Of a DNA stretch of 64,000 nt, positions 43,844 to 52,877 are shown piece after piece. Location of the stretch: positions 2,480,001 through 2,544,000 of the forward strand of contig CP102611.1 of the NCBI GenBank assembly GCA_041874755.1. Reading direction: 5' to 3'. The translations under genes were made by a program, and so were the position numbers. The first letter of the stretch is position 1; the number at the start of each line of letters is the position of its first letter. The notes under the pieces were generated by a model. It was not told where the DNA came from and ran no database searches. It saw only the letters and a list, made by a program, of their open reading frames with translations. This DNA is from Chitinibacter sp. SCUT-21. Its GTDB lineage: Bacteria; Pseudomonadota; Gammaproteobacteria; Burkholderiales; Chitinibacteraceae.

Positions 43844-45196
43844 ATGCAAGTACAACGCTTAGGGCGTGCTTTGCCCGTACGTCTCGCGCTTGGCCTCGGT
43901 TTGCTGGCCACGTCGCAATTGGTTTTGGCTCACGGCTCGATGGAAGTGCCTGTAAGCCGTGTCTTGAGCTGCTTTAACGAAGGCCCAGAAAACCCAAAAT
44001 CAGCAGCTTGCCAAGCGGCGGTTGCCGTGTCTGGCCCGCAGTTCTTGTACGACTGGTCTGGTGTTAATCAATTACCTGCAGGCAACCACAAAGCATTTGT
44101 GCCGGATGGCCAATTGTGCGCGGGTGGTAAAGCCAACTACGCCGGTTTGAACTTGCCACGTACCGACTGGCCTGTGACCAATATCGCGCCTGATGCCAAC
44201 GGTAAATTTGAATTTGTCTTTAATGCGCCAGCACCGCACGCAACTACCGACTGGGTGTTCTATGTAACGAAAGACGGTTGGAATCCAAACCAGCAGCTGT
44301 CTTGGAGCGATTTGGAAGGCGTTTACGGCGAAGGCTTCTGCAAATTTAGTGATAAGGCGAAGAACCTGCCGGTTGTAACTGCCGACAAACGCTACAAAAT
44401 GACGTGTACTTTGCCGAAGAAAACCGGCAAGCACATCATTTACGCGACTTGGCAGCGCTCGGATAGTGCTGAAGCGTTCTACTCTTGTTCAGACGTGAAT
44501 TTCTCTGGCGCGATTTCGACTTACAAAGAATTGGGTCAATTGCGTGCTCAAACGAATTTGGCACAAAAATCAACTGTGACTTTCCGTCTGTTTGATAAGA
44601 ACGGTGTTGATCTTGAGTCAGCGCAGATCGTGGCTGATTATGATGCACAAACCGGCGCTGATTTAACGCAAATGAATATCTGGCCATACTTCTTGGCTCA
44701 GAAAGTAAACGGCACTTCGAAGTTTGTTAGTATTGGTACCTTGCAAGCTAATGGCGCTGTAACGCCAGTACAAAGCGCGCAAGACAACCGCGTTTACAGC
44801 CGTAATGGTGAAGAGTTCATCTACCGCGTAGATATTTCTTCTCCTGCCAATGTGACGCCGAAGCCTGTTGTGACCCCGACGCCTGCGCCAGTTGTAACGC
44901 CAACACCAGCGCCAGTTGTGACCCCAACGCCAGCTCCGGTTGTGACTCCAACTCCTGCGCCAGTAGTTACGCCAACACCAGCACCAGTGGTAACACCAAC
45001 GCCTGCGCCTGTGGTTACAACGCCGCCAAACAATACCTGCGTTGCCGCTTGGGATGCAAGTAAAGTGTACGCTACTGCGGGTACTCGAGTGAGCTACGCT
45101 GGTCGCAACTATTCGAACAAATGGTGGACGACAGGTGAAAAGCCAAATCCTGCTAGCCAGTGGGGTGTTTGGAAAGATTTGGGCGCTTGCCAGTAA
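43844..45196 (+). CDS. AA10 lytic polysaccharide monooxygenase with C-terminal CBM5/12
   Basis: A secreted copper enzyme that oxidatively cuts crystalline chitin (or cellulose). From ATG 43844 it has 450 residues. Signal peptide 1-29 ends LVLA, leaving His30 (HGSMEVPVSR) as the new N-terminus, the first half of the copper histidine brace. The second copper His is His132 in APAPHATTDW. ATWQRSDSAEAFYSCSDV marks the end of the AA10 domain. A repeated PVVTPTPA linker and a CBM5/12-type chitin-binding module (CVAAWDASKVYATAGTRVSY; KWWTTGEKP) follow. GGAGA lies about 7 nt before this start. A long in-frame upstream extension to 43640 is unlikely. Expected partners are the chitinases at 57398 and 61089. 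Confidence 0.92.
   Translation: MQVQRLGRALPVRLALGLGLLATSQLVLAHGSMEVPVSRVLSCFNEGPENPKSAACQAAVAVSGPQFLYDWSGVNQLPAGNHKAFVPDGQLCAGGKANYAGLNLPRTDWPVTNIAPDANGKFEFVFNAPAPHATTDWVFYVTKDGWNPNQQLSWSDLEGVYGEGFCKFSDKAKNLPVVTADKRYKMTCTLPKKTGKHIIYATWQRSDSAEAFYSCSDVNFSGAISTYKELGQLRAQTNLAQKSTVTFRLFDKNGVDLESAQIVADYDAQTGADLTQMNIWPYFLAQKVNGTSKFVSIGTLQANGAVTPVQSAQDNRVYSRNGEEFIYRVDISSPANVTPKPVVTPTPAPVVTPTPAPVVTPTPAPVVTPTPAPVVTPTPAPVVTPTPAPVVTTPPNNTCVAAWDASKVYATAGTRVSYAGRNYSNKWWTTGEKPNPASQWGVWKDLGACQ
44864..45016 (+). repeat. PVVTPTPA linker repeat in the LPMO gene
   Basis: Six tandem copies of an eight-residue PVVTPTPA unit, closed by PVVTT, join the AA10 and CBM domains. Codons differ from copy to copy (GTTGTA, GTTGTG, GTAGTT, GTGGTA for VV), so the repeat is kept at protein level. 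Confidence 0.85.
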
Positions 45197-45216
45197 TCTA
45201 TCCAACAAAGCGAATT

Positions 45217-45245
45217 AAAAACCCACCATTTCGGTGGGTTTTTTT
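45217..45245 (+). terminator. Terminator after the LPMO gene
   Basis: ACCCACC and GGTGGGT pair around ATTTC, with an A-run before and seven T after. Confidence 0.88.
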
Positions 45246-45280
45246 ATGGCTGAGCAGCGGAGTAAATTACAGGACTTTAG

Positions 45281-45580
45281 TTACTCTGTTAGCGGAATAC
45301 TGGTTGCTGGCTCGAACGTAGGTGTTGGCAGGGGGGCTTTTGGGCTAGGGCTACTGCTAGGTTTTGGAGGTTGAGTTGCGGTTGCGGCATCATAGGCATA
45401 ACCACCTGCGGCAATAGCGCCGGTGGCGACCGCCTTGGTTGCATCATAAGTAATACCAACTGCCGTGGTCGCTACACCTACAGCGGCAGCGCCAACAACA
45501 GCGGTTGTCGTTATGACGGCGCAGCCACTTAATAAGGCGGCAGCGAGCAGAAAAATTAAGCGCTGTGAGTACTTCTTCAT
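45281..45580 (-). CDS. Small unrecognised lipoprotein
   Basis: A 99-residue lipoprotein with signal LIFLLAAALLSGC; the lipobox cysteine is near residue 19. The mature part is low in complexity, rich in Ala, Val, Thr and Gly (ITTTAVVGAAAVGVATTAVG), then Pro and Ser (KPSSSPSPKAPLPTPTFEP). I do not recognise the family. ATG 45580 is used because it gives a proper lipoprotein signal; a longer frame reaching 45763 overlaps waaC and lacks a signal. The gene is divergent from waaC, 85 bp apart. Confidence 0.68.
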   Translation of the reverse strand: MKKYSQRLIFLLAAALLSGCAVITTTAVVGAAAVGVATTAVGITYDATKAVATGAIAAGGYAYDAATATQPPKPSSSPSPKAPLPTPTFEPATSIPLTE

Positions 45581-45665
45581 CACTTCTAGCCGTGTCAATG
45601 GGAGGGGGGGGGATTTTCGGTTAAACTGAGCGATTAGTCGAGCCCGCCTATCTAGCCAATCTTTT

Positions 45666-46622
45666 ATGCAGCGGATACTAGTTTCAAAAATCACCTCCCT
45701 TGGCGATGTGTTATTCACTTTGCCAATGATTACCGACATTCGACAGCATTTTCCTGAGGTCAAAATCGATTGGGTTGTCGATCAAAGCTTTGCATCTCTA
45801 CCTGCCCTGCATCCCGCAATTGACCGCGTAATTGCAGTTCCGCTACGTGGTTTAAAAAAGAAAAAATTGCCGGATGCCGTTGCGGCTTTGCGTGTTGCTA
45901 TTGGCCAGCTGCGCGAACAACCTTATGACTTGGTCATTGATTGCCACGGCATGATCAAAAGTGCACTATTAAGCCGCACTGCAAAGGCTAAAAAAGTGGT
46001 TGGACCACCTAATTATCGCTTGGGTGAAGCGGTGGCGCGGTTTGCGTATCACGAACAGTTAAGCCCAGCGGCAGAGCTGCCTGCGATTGAGTGGTATCGC
46101 GAATTTGCTGCTTTGGCGCTCGGTTATCAGGTGCAGGGTCTGCCGCAATTTGGATTGTCTGCGCCGAGTTGGCAACCTAGTTGGTTACCCGCTCAGCCAT
46201 ATGTCATGTGTTTTCATGCAGCATCGAAAAGCGAAAAAACCTGGCCAATCTCTGCTTGGGTGGATGTATTGGCGAACTTAGAGGCACAAGGGATTGCGGC
46301 TATTTTGCCGTGGGGCGCTACGCACGAACACGAAGTTGCGAATTTGATCGCTCAAGATTTATCACTTGCCGTGGTGGCGCCGCCGTTGAGTGTGAGCGAA
46401 ATTGCTAGCCTAATTTGTGGGGCGCGCGCGGTGATTGGCGTTGATACAGGCATGACACATCTGGCTGAAAGCTTGGAAAAGCCAACAATAGCGTTGTATA
46501 CCGTGACCGATCCCAATATCTTTCATCCGTACTGGAATCGTTTCGCCGTTTCGCTCGGAGGCAATGGTCAAGTCCCTAGCGTGGCAGAGGTGCTTGAGAT
46601 ACTGCCTAAGGTATTGCTTTGA
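45666..46622 (+). CDS. waaC: Lipopolysaccharide heptosyltransferase I WaaC
   Basis: A 318-residue GT9-family enzyme that adds the first heptose to Kdo2-lipid A at the inner membrane. Visible marks: MQRILVSKITSLGDVLFTLP at the start, DWVVDQSFASLPALHP, YDLVIDCHGMIKSALLS, the nucleotide-sugar region MCFHAASKSEKTWP, and GVDTGMTHLAESLEKPTIAL. These match WaaC better than WaaF. It probably uses ADP-heptose made through GmhB, encoded at 41470. It is convergent with dgt, 33 bp away. Confidence 0.92.
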   Translation: MQRILVSKITSLGDVLFTLPMITDIRQHFPEVKIDWVVDQSFASLPALHPAIDRVIAVPLRGLKKKKLPDAVAALRVAIGQLREQPYDLVIDCHGMIKSALLSRTAKAKKVVGPPNYRLGEAVARFAYHEQLSPAAELPAIEWYREFAALALGYQVQGLPQFGLSAPSWQPSWLPAQPYVMCFHAASKSEKTWPISAWVDVLANLEAQGIAAILPWGATHEHEVANLIAQDLSLAVVAPPLSVSEIASLICGARAVIGVDTGMTHLAESLEKPTIALYTVTDPNIFHPYWNRFAVSLGGNGQVPSVAEVLEILPKVLL

Positions 46623-46655
46623 AATAAAAGCCAGTATTGGTTTGGGTGGCTATAC

Positions 46656-47981
46656 CTATTTAGCCATCCCGCCGACTTGTTGCGCCAGATAAGTGGCGTA
46701 GTTATCGGTCATGCCGCCGATAAAGTCGAGTACACGGCGGTAGGTTTCGTACATGGTCCAGTCTTTGCGCGGCGCGTTGTATTCCATTAAATCGAGCACG
46801 CGCTTCATCCGAAACGGCATATGCGTGCTGACTTTCAGTTCGTACGACGCTTTGCAAAATGCACCGAGCAAAATATCCAGGCAAGTAAACGAGCCGACTT
46901 CAATTTCAATCTTGCGTCGTTCGTTAAAGATGCGATCACGCGCCAATTGCTTGGCCTCGTTAATCCCTTGCCGCATCGTGTACGGGCAATCGTTGAGTAA
47001 ATCGCCTTGGTAACTACCTTCCATCAAGCGTTGATAATTGGCCATAAACGTATTGGCCACTTCGCGCACGCAGCGGTCGATCGCTTTACCGCGTAGCAAG
47101 GAAATTTTGCGGCGGATGGATGGCGCGGCAGCGATTTCCAGCTCCAACAGACTGCGCTCGCCGCCGCAAATTTTCATCAGCAAGGGTTCAACCGTTTCAT
47201 ACGGCAACATGCCAATCTCGATGCCGTCTTCCAAATCGAGAATCGCGTAGCAAATATCGTCGGCCGCTTCCATTAAATACGACAGTGGATGGCGTGCCCA
47301 TTTGCCAGGCGCGATTTGCGGTAAACCGAGCTTTTCCGCGACGTGTTTTAAGATGGCTTTTTCCGATTCGTAGCAGCTAAATTTGCCTTTGCCACCCGCA
47401 TGTTCGCTGGTCCAAGGGTATTTCAGTGTGGCGCCCAAGGTGGCGTAGGTTAAGCGCAGACCGCCTTCAAAACGGTGGTTTTCCAATTGTGTGATAATTC
47501 GAAAGCCTTGGGCATTGCCTTCGTACGTCGTTAAATCACGCCGCTCTTCGGCGCTAAGGTTTTGCATTAAATACGCGTGCTCTGGACGGCGAAACCAATC
47601 ACGAATCGCGTATTCACCCGCATGGCCAAACGGGGGGTTGCCAATGTCGTGCGCCAAACACGCGGCTTGGACGATGCCGCCCAAATCATACGGCGTAATA
47701 TGGCTGGGCAATTCACCTTGCAAGCGCTCGCCAATTAACACGCCCAAGCTACGCCCGACGCAGGCGACTTCGATGCTGTGCGTGAGCCGAGTATGCACAT
47801 GATCGTTTTCGGTCATTGGGTGCACTTGCGTTTTGCGCCCCATGCGGCGAAATGGCGAGCAAAACACGATGCGGTCGTGGTCTTTGTGATAATTGCTGCG
47901 ACCAGCATCGGTGTCGCTCGATTCTGCATCATCCACGCCAAGTCGCTGTGCGCTCAGTAATTGCGGCCATTGCATGCTCAT
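46656..47981 (-). CDS. dgt: Deoxyguanosinetriphosphate triphosphohydrolase (dGTPase)
   Basis: A 441-residue HD-superfamily dNTPase that splits dGTP or other dNTPs into nucleoside and triphosphate. Marks: RSNYHKDHDRIVFCSPFRRM near the start, HTRLTHSIEVACVGRSLG with the first metal His, CLAHDIGNPPFGHAGE (HD pair), YEGNAQGFRII and MEAADDICYAILDLEDGIE. The length and start match the Dgt group. It overlaps the EAL gene by 4 bp (ATGA), so is last in a three-gene minus-strand operon. Confidence 0.93.
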   Translation of the reverse strand: MSMQWPQLLSAQRLGVDDAESSDTDAGRSNYHKDHDRIVFCSPFRRMGRKTQVHPMTENDHVHTRLTHSIEVACVGRSLGVLIGERLQGELPSHITPYDLGGIVQAACLAHDIGNPPFGHAGEYAIRDWFRRPEHAYLMQNLSAEERRDLTTYEGNAQGFRIITQLENHRFEGGLRLTYATLGATLKYPWTSEHAGGKGKFSCYESEKAILKHVAEKLGLPQIAPGKWARHPLSYLMEAADDICYAILDLEDGIEIGMLPYETVEPLLMKICGGERSLLELEIAAAPSIRRKISLLRGKAIDRCVREVANTFMANYQRLMEGSYQGDLLNDCPYTMRQGINEAKQLARDRIFNERRKIEIEVGSFTCLDILLGAFCKASYELKVSTHMPFRMKRVLDLMEYNAPRKDWTMYETYRRVLDFIGGMTDNYATYLAQQVGGMAK

Positions 47982-49237
47982 TGCGACGATCTCTCTGTGA
48001 GGTAGGTCAGCACTTCATTGAGTGCCAACGGTTTGCTGTAATAGAAGCCCTGGATCGTATTGCAACCGAGTTGTTGCAGAATGGTTTTTTCCGCTTCGGT
48101 TTCCACACCTTCCGCGGTAACGGTGAGTGAGAGTCGATGTGCCAATTCAATGACACTTTGCACAATAGCGCGATCTTGTTCATCGCTCGCTAGATTCATA
48201 ATAAAGCTGCGATCAATTTTCAGTTCATCAATTGGCAGGCGTTTTAAATACGCCAAGGATGAGTAGCCGGTGCCAAAATCATCCAAAGCCAGCTGGCAGC
48301 CCATTTCTTTAATTTGTTGCAGCTGTTTCAGCGCGGTGGCGAATTCGTCGATAACGGCAGATTCGGTGATTTCAAAAATAAGTTTATTGGCCGGTACGCC
48401 CCATACGGCAAGTGCGTTAGAGATGAAGTCGGCCAAATAGTGATCGCGTAGATTGTTTGGCGCTAAATTGATGCTTAAGGAGCCTTGGTAACCATGTTGC
48501 CGCAAGTGGGCAAAATTGCGTAATGCGGTTTGGATAATCCATTGTGTTAGTTTATCCATGAGGCCTAAGTATTCGGTGACGCTGATAATTTGATATGGCG
48601 ATACCGAGCCAAGCTCAGGATTTTGCCACCGTAGTAAAACCTCAAGTCCACTGATGTTGTTTGTGCTGGTGCTAATCTGCGGTTGGAAGGCCAAATGAAA
48701 TTCGTTTTGATGCAGCGCTTCTCGCAAAGGGGTTTCAAGTCGTGCCAGCTGTTGCCCCAACCAGTCCCGCCCTGGGTCATAGATGCCAATCTGCTCTTGG
48801 GCAAATTGATGCGCTGCAATTTTGGCGGCATCAATCAGGGTTTCACTGTCGCGGCCATGATCTGGGGCAATTGCAATTCCAATTTGCGGATAGACTTTTT
48901 GCTCATCAGTCGGCACGTCTATCAGCACTTGTTGCGCGCGATGGGCGGCCAAAGTGGCGTGACTGCTGCCACTGAGTTGGTTGAGCAATAGCAGCGCAGA
49001 GTGTGAATCGAGCTGAAATAACCGATCGCCTGGGCGCAGCAGCGTTTTCAGGCGCTGCATCATTAATTCGATTAATCGGTCACGATAGTAGCCAGGATGC
49101 AGATGACGTAATTCAAGATATATGACGACACTTTTTTTGTCGTTACCAGAAAGCTCAAGCCCTTGCGTAATGGATTCATCCAGCAAGTGGCGCGGGGTAA
49201 TGGTAGCGCTGGTATTGCTGTGCGAGCTGGAACGCAT
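47978..49237 (-). CDS. EAL-domain c-di-GMP phosphodiesterase with degenerate GGDEF
   Basis: A 419-residue cytosolic protein with no membrane segment. Residues about 20-155 are a degenerate GGDEF domain with no GGDEF active site. The EAL domain (about 170-415) looks complete: LEVLLRW in place of EALLRW keeps the metal Glu; SINLAPNNL, FEITESAVID, LALDDFGTGYSSLAYLKRLP, LKIDRSFI, TAEGVETEAE and GFYYSKPL supply the other metal and catalytic residues. It should hydrolyse c-di-GMP to pGpG. It lies 3 bp behind the HD-GYP gene and overlaps dgt. Confidence 0.88.
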   Translation of the reverse strand: MRSSSHSNTSATITPRHLLDESITQGLELSGNDKKSVVIYLELRHLHPGYYRDRLIELMMQRLKTLLRPGDRLFQLDSHSALLLLNQLSGSSHATLAAHRAQQVLIDVPTDEQKVYPQIGIAIAPDHGRDSETLIDAAKIAAHQFAQEQIGIYDPGRDWLGQQLARLETPLREALHQNEFHLAFQPQISTSTNNISGLEVLLRWQNPELGSVSPYQIISVTEYLGLMDKLTQWIIQTALRNFAHLRQHGYQGSLSINLAPNNLRDHYLADFISNALAVWGVPANKLIFEITESAVIDEFATALKQLQQIKEMGCQLALDDFGTGYSSLAYLKRLPIDELKIDRSFIMNLASDEQDRAIVQSVIELAHRLSLTVTAEGVETEAEKTILQQLGCNTIQGFYYSKPLALNEVLTYLTERSSQ

Positions 49238-49240
49238 GGT

Positions 49241-50608
49241 TTACTCCAAGAAGTATTCGCGCGGATCGATGTTATAGGCGCCGCGGCTCAATTCTCGACG
49301 CAGCGAAATGGGGAGTCCATTTGGGGCTGTAGGATTATTGATTAAATCTAGCGTATGTGGTTTGGCGTAGGGTTTTTTGTCGCTACCTAAAATCACCATC
49401 AACTTAGGCTTGAGGCGGCGCACCCGATTTTGTCCTATCACAATACCGACTTCGCCGGTCGAGAGTTCCACCACGGTGCCGACGTGAAAAATGCCGACGC
49501 ATTGTGCAAATTGCTCGACCAAGGCGGGGTGAAAGTATTTCTCGCTCCATTTGTATAGCAATTGCAAAGCTTCATGGGCGGGTTTGGCATCTGAATAATT
49601 GCGCTCGCTCGTGAGTGCCGTGAAACAATCAACAATGCCCGCCATGCTACCAAATATACCGATATCCTCTGCTTTCAAGCCATATGGATAGCCGCTGCCG
49701 TCGTAGCGCTCGTGGTGTCTCGCTACCATATCCAGCACATCAATCGGCACCCCTTCCATTTGCGCCAAAATATCTAAGCTGTGCTGCACATGGGTTTTCA
49801 TCAGCATAAACTCACCCTGAGTAAACCGCCCAGTTCGATTGAGCAATTCGGTGGGTAGTTTCACTTTGCCAATGTCGAGCATTAAGCCAGCCAGCCCCAG
49901 TTTTTTCAATTCTTCAATTGGGTAGCCCAGATGACGACCAAATGCTAACAAATAGATGGCAGTATCGATGGAATGTGAGTAGCTGTATTGATCTCGATCT
50001 TTGAGTTGCGTTAGCAGTAACAGTGCGTTCGGATTACGAACTATCGACTCGACCAAATCATTGACCACCTGATTGGCTTCTTCGATTTTTGGGTACAAAT
50101 CTTGTCGGGCCGAGCGCATCATGCTTTGCATGAATTCACGCGAGTCACGATGGATGCGCTGCGCTTTGGGAAGCTCAACTTCGACTTTATCTTCGTGATC
50201 GTAAAGCACAACGGGGATATTCGCCCGACTGCCAGCCGCGCTGGCATTGTTGTTGCTGCCACTGAGCATGCCTGAAAACAGGCGGCGTAATTCTCGCAGA
50301 ATGTTGATTCTTTCGCGCCGTTCGCGTTCTTTGGCGGGTGGTGGAATCAGCGCACTGAGAACTGGATTGTCAAAATTATCGGGTATTGGTTTGAGGCCAG
50401 CTGCTAGGTTGCTCCACTGGGCTATACCCCCAAGTGATCGACTTAGGTCAACGGTGACGTATTCACAGTGTTCTCGTAGCAATTCTAATTGCTGCGGTGT
50501 TTCAAGTAGAAAACCCTGCATTAAAAAGGGTGTGTCTAGCCACGGACGATCAAGTTCCGAAACATAAAGACCACTTTTCAAATCGAGGACGTGAACGCGT
50601 GTTTCCAA
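49241..50608 (-). CDS. HD-GYP domain protein with DUF3391-like N-terminus, HD histidine replaced
   Basis: A 455-residue protein. Residues about 1-120 resemble the DUF3391 domain found before HD-GYP (LKSGLYVSELDRPWLDTPFL). The HD-GYP domain follows: YSYSHSIDTAIYLLAFG with the first His, then LMLDIGKVKLP, where the usual HD pair is Leu244-Asp245, MKTHVQHSLDIL, and HHERYDGSGYPYGL. Only the HD histidine is lost; other metal residues remain. Known HD-GYP enzymes degrade c-di-GMP; this one may have altered metal use or be a non-catalytic c-di-GMP-dependent protein. It is the first gene of an operon with EAL and dgt. Confidence 0.85.
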   Translation of the reverse strand: METRVHVLDLKSGLYVSELDRPWLDTPFLMQGFLLETPQQLELLREHCEYVTVDLSRSLGGIAQWSNLAAGLKPIPDNFDNPVLSALIPPPAKERERRERINILRELRRLFSGMLSGSNNNASAAGSRANIPVVLYDHEDKVEVELPKAQRIHRDSREFMQSMMRSARQDLYPKIEEANQVVNDLVESIVRNPNALLLLTQLKDRDQYSYSHSIDTAIYLLAFGRHLGYPIEELKKLGLAGLMLDIGKVKLPTELLNRTGRFTQGEFMLMKTHVQHSLDILAQMEGVPIDVLDMVARHHERYDGSGYPYGLKAEDIGIFGSMAGIVDCFTALTSERNYSDAKPAHEALQLLYKWSEKYFHPALVEQFAQCVGIFHVGTVVELSTGEVGIVIGQNRVRRLKPKLMVILGSDKKPYAKPHTLDLINNPTAPNGLPISLRRELSRGAYNIDPREYFLE

Positions 50609-50848
50609 GGGGGTTCTATTCAGCCATGTTGGTTGTATGCTAGTGCGCCGTTCTCGCTGCGCGAGTACATGACAATTGTATCTGAATCATCATTGTAGGC
50701 TAATACTCGCTTGGCTTGGGGTGACAAAAATCTAACTTTGCCGTGATTAATTGCGATATTGCCGTGAAAAAGTGGGCAATATCGCCGATTTTTCCCCCCG
50801 CTGAAGGTGAGTTTGATAAAATGTCGCGGCTTTTTCGTGAGGATAATC

Positions 50849-51937
50849 ATGGCGCTGCTTGAGATTCGGGATGTTGTAAAACGCTTTGGTGATTTTACAG
50901 CGGTTAACCACGTTAGCCTCTCGGTGGAGGCAGGTGAGTTTTTTACTTTGCTAGGCCCATCTGGCTGCGGCAAAACGACCTTGTTGCGGATGCTGGCGGG
51001 CTTTGAGCAGCCAGATTCTGGTGAAATCGTCCTTGATGGCGTCAATGTGGCCAGTGTGCCGCCAGAAAAACGCCCTGTGCATACGGTGTTTCAAAATTAC
51101 GCGCTCTTCCCGCATATGACGGTGGCGCAGAATATCGCTTTTCCGTTGAAAATGGCCAATGTGCCAGCGGAAGAAATCAAAGCGCGTGTCGCCGAAGTGA
51201 TTGAAGACGTGCGTTTGAGCCAATTTGCGACGCGTTACCCGAATGAGTTGTCGGGTGGCCAGCGCCAGCGTGTCGCGATTGCGCGCGCTTTGGTCAATCG
51301 CCCACGTCTGTTGTTGCTCGACGAGCCTTTGTCGGCGCTCGATGCCAAATTACGCGAAGAAATGCAGATCGAATTGATCAATCTGCAAAAAGAAGTCGGC
51401 ATTACTTTTGTGTATGTTACGCACGATCAGGGCGAAGCTTTGGCGCTGTCGCACCGTATCGCGGTAATGAATAAAGGTGAAGTGGCGCAGCTGGACGCGC
51501 CAGAAACGATTTACAGCTATCCAAAAAGCCGTTTCGTCGCCGACTTTATCGGCCAATGTAATTTGCTCGACGCAACGATTAAATCGATTAGCCACGATCG
51601 CATGCAGGTGGAAATCGCTGGCGTCGGCATTGCCGAAACCTTGCCGGTGGCTGGCGCGCAAGTGGGGCAAAGCGGTTGCCTGACGCTGCGTCCAGAGAAA
51701 ATCAAACTCGGCGCAACGCTGCCAAGTGACGACGCGGACGAAGTGCATTTCAAAGGCAAGGTGCACGATTGCTTGTATTTGGGTGATGTGACGATTTATA
51801 TCGTTGAGCTCGATAACGGCATGCTGGTTGAAACGATGTTGCCAAACTCTGCGCCAGGCCGCGCAAAGTTTTTTGATGACAATGATTTGGTGGAATTGGC
51901 TTGGCGCTTTGACGCTGGCCATTTCATTTTGGCTTAA
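50849..51937 (+). CDS. potA: Spermidine/putrescine ABC transporter ATPase PotA
   Basis: A 362-residue ATPase energising polyamine uptake. Walker A GPSGCGKTT near residue 38, VFQNYALFPHMTV as Q-loop, signature LSGGQRQRVAIARALVNRPR, Walker B LLLDEPLSALD and H-loop VTHDQGEALALSHRIAVMN. The C-terminal TOBE-like domain (LRPEKIKLG) is typical of PotA and other importer ATPases. ATG 50849 has GAGGAT about 7 nt upstream. It leads potA-potB-potC with 10 bp to potB; potD follows after a terminator. Confidence 0.93.
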   Translation: MALLEIRDVVKRFGDFTAVNHVSLSVEAGEFFTLLGPSGCGKTTLLRMLAGFEQPDSGEIVLDGVNVASVPPEKRPVHTVFQNYALFPHMTVAQNIAFPLKMANVPAEEIKARVAEVIEDVRLSQFATRYPNELSGGQRQRVAIARALVNRPRLLLLDEPLSALDAKLREEMQIELINLQKEVGITFVYVTHDQGEALALSHRIAVMNKGEVAQLDAPETIYSYPKSRFVADFIGQCNLLDATIKSISHDRMQVEIAGVGIAETLPVAGAQVGQSGCLTLRPEKIKLGATLPSDDADEVHFKGKVHDCLYLGDVTIYIVELDNGMLVETMLPNSAPGRAKFFDDNDLVELAWRFDAGHFILA

Positions 51938-51947
51938 GGTTTGAAAG

Positions 51948-52877
51948 ATGGCTAAATCAAGTCGGTTGAATAAGTGGCTGATTTCCGGTCCGCCGCTAAT
52001 CTATCTGATTATTTTCTTTGCGATTCCCTCGCTAATTATGGCGTTTGCCGCCTTCCGTTTTCCGGGCGACTACGGCGGTTTGCTGCCGCTGATCGCGACA
52101 AACCCGGAAACGGGCGCGAACGAGCTATTGGTGAACGCGCAAAATTGGCGCGATTACCTGACATTTGAGAATTTCGGCCTGTTTTTTACCGATTCGATTT
52201 ATGTCGAGCTATTCGCCAAATCGTTCTGGTACGCCGGTTTAACGACGTTGATTTGCTTGGTAATGGCGTATCCGCTGGCGTGGTTAATTGCGCGTAGCCC
52301 GAAAAAATACCGCGATCTGATGATCTTGCTGGTGATTTTGCCGTTCTGGAGTAACTTCTTGATCCGCGTTTATGCGTGGATGATTATTCTGGGGCCGCAA
52401 GGCTATTTCAGTATGGCGATTAATCAGGTCTTGGCGCTGATTGGCGTTGGCCCAGTGCAGCTGATGTTTAGCCACTTTGCCGTGATTATCGTGCTGGTGT
52501 ACGTGCACTTGCCGTTTATGGTGTTGCCGCTGTACGCCAATTTGGAAAAACACGATATGGCGCTGCTGGATGCGGCACAAGACCTAGGGGCATCGGGCTG
52601 GCAGCGTTTCTGGAAGGTAACTTGGCCGCTATCCCTACCGGGGGTATGGGCTGGTGCGGCCTTGGTGTTTATTCCTGCGCTAGGGATGTTCGCTGTGCCT
52701 GATCTGGTCGGCGGTACGGATGGGATCATGATTGGTAATTTGATTAAACAGCAATTCCTCGATAGCCGCGATTGGCCATTTGGCTCGGTGTTGTCGATTA
52801 TGCTGACGTTGGCGGTATTGTTATTGGCCGGTTTGGCCGCGCTGATTGGTCGTGGAGGCAAACGCAATGCACTCTAA
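51948..52877 (+). CDS. potB: Polyamine ABC transporter permease PotB
   Basis: A 309-residue inner-membrane permease with about six helices. The N-terminal part (ISGPPLIYLIIFFAIPSLIM) and a large periplasmic loop (PGDYGGLLPLIATNPETGAN) are typical of PotB/PotH. The cytosolic EAA loop, LLDAAQDLGASGWQRFWKVT followed by WPLSLPGVWAG, contacts PotA. Its stop overlaps the start of potC, so the two permeases are made together. Confidence 0.9.
   Translation: MAKSSRLNKWLISGPPLIYLIIFFAIPSLIMAFAAFRFPGDYGGLLPLIATNPETGANELLVNAQNWRDYLTFENFGLFFTDSIYVELFAKSFWYAGLTTLICLVMAYPLAWLIARSPKKYRDLMILLVILPFWSNFLIRVYAWMIILGPQGYFSMAINQVLALIGVGPVQLMFSHFAVIIVLVYVHLPFMVLPLYANLEKHDMALLDAAQDLGASGWQRFWKVTWPLSLPGVWAGAALVFIPALGMFAVPDLVGGTDGIMIGNLIKQQFLDSRDWPFGSVLSIMLTLAVLLLAGLAALIGRGGKRNAL

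Noticed and set aside
44663..45208. Minus-strand frame rich in Trp and Arg over the LPMO linker
   Set aside because: Reverse complement of the PVVTPTPA repeats, not a gene.
50609..50848. Minus-strand frame before potA
   Set aside because: It overlaps the potA start and lacks a domain; the interval is more likely the divergent promoter region of potA and the HD-GYP gene.
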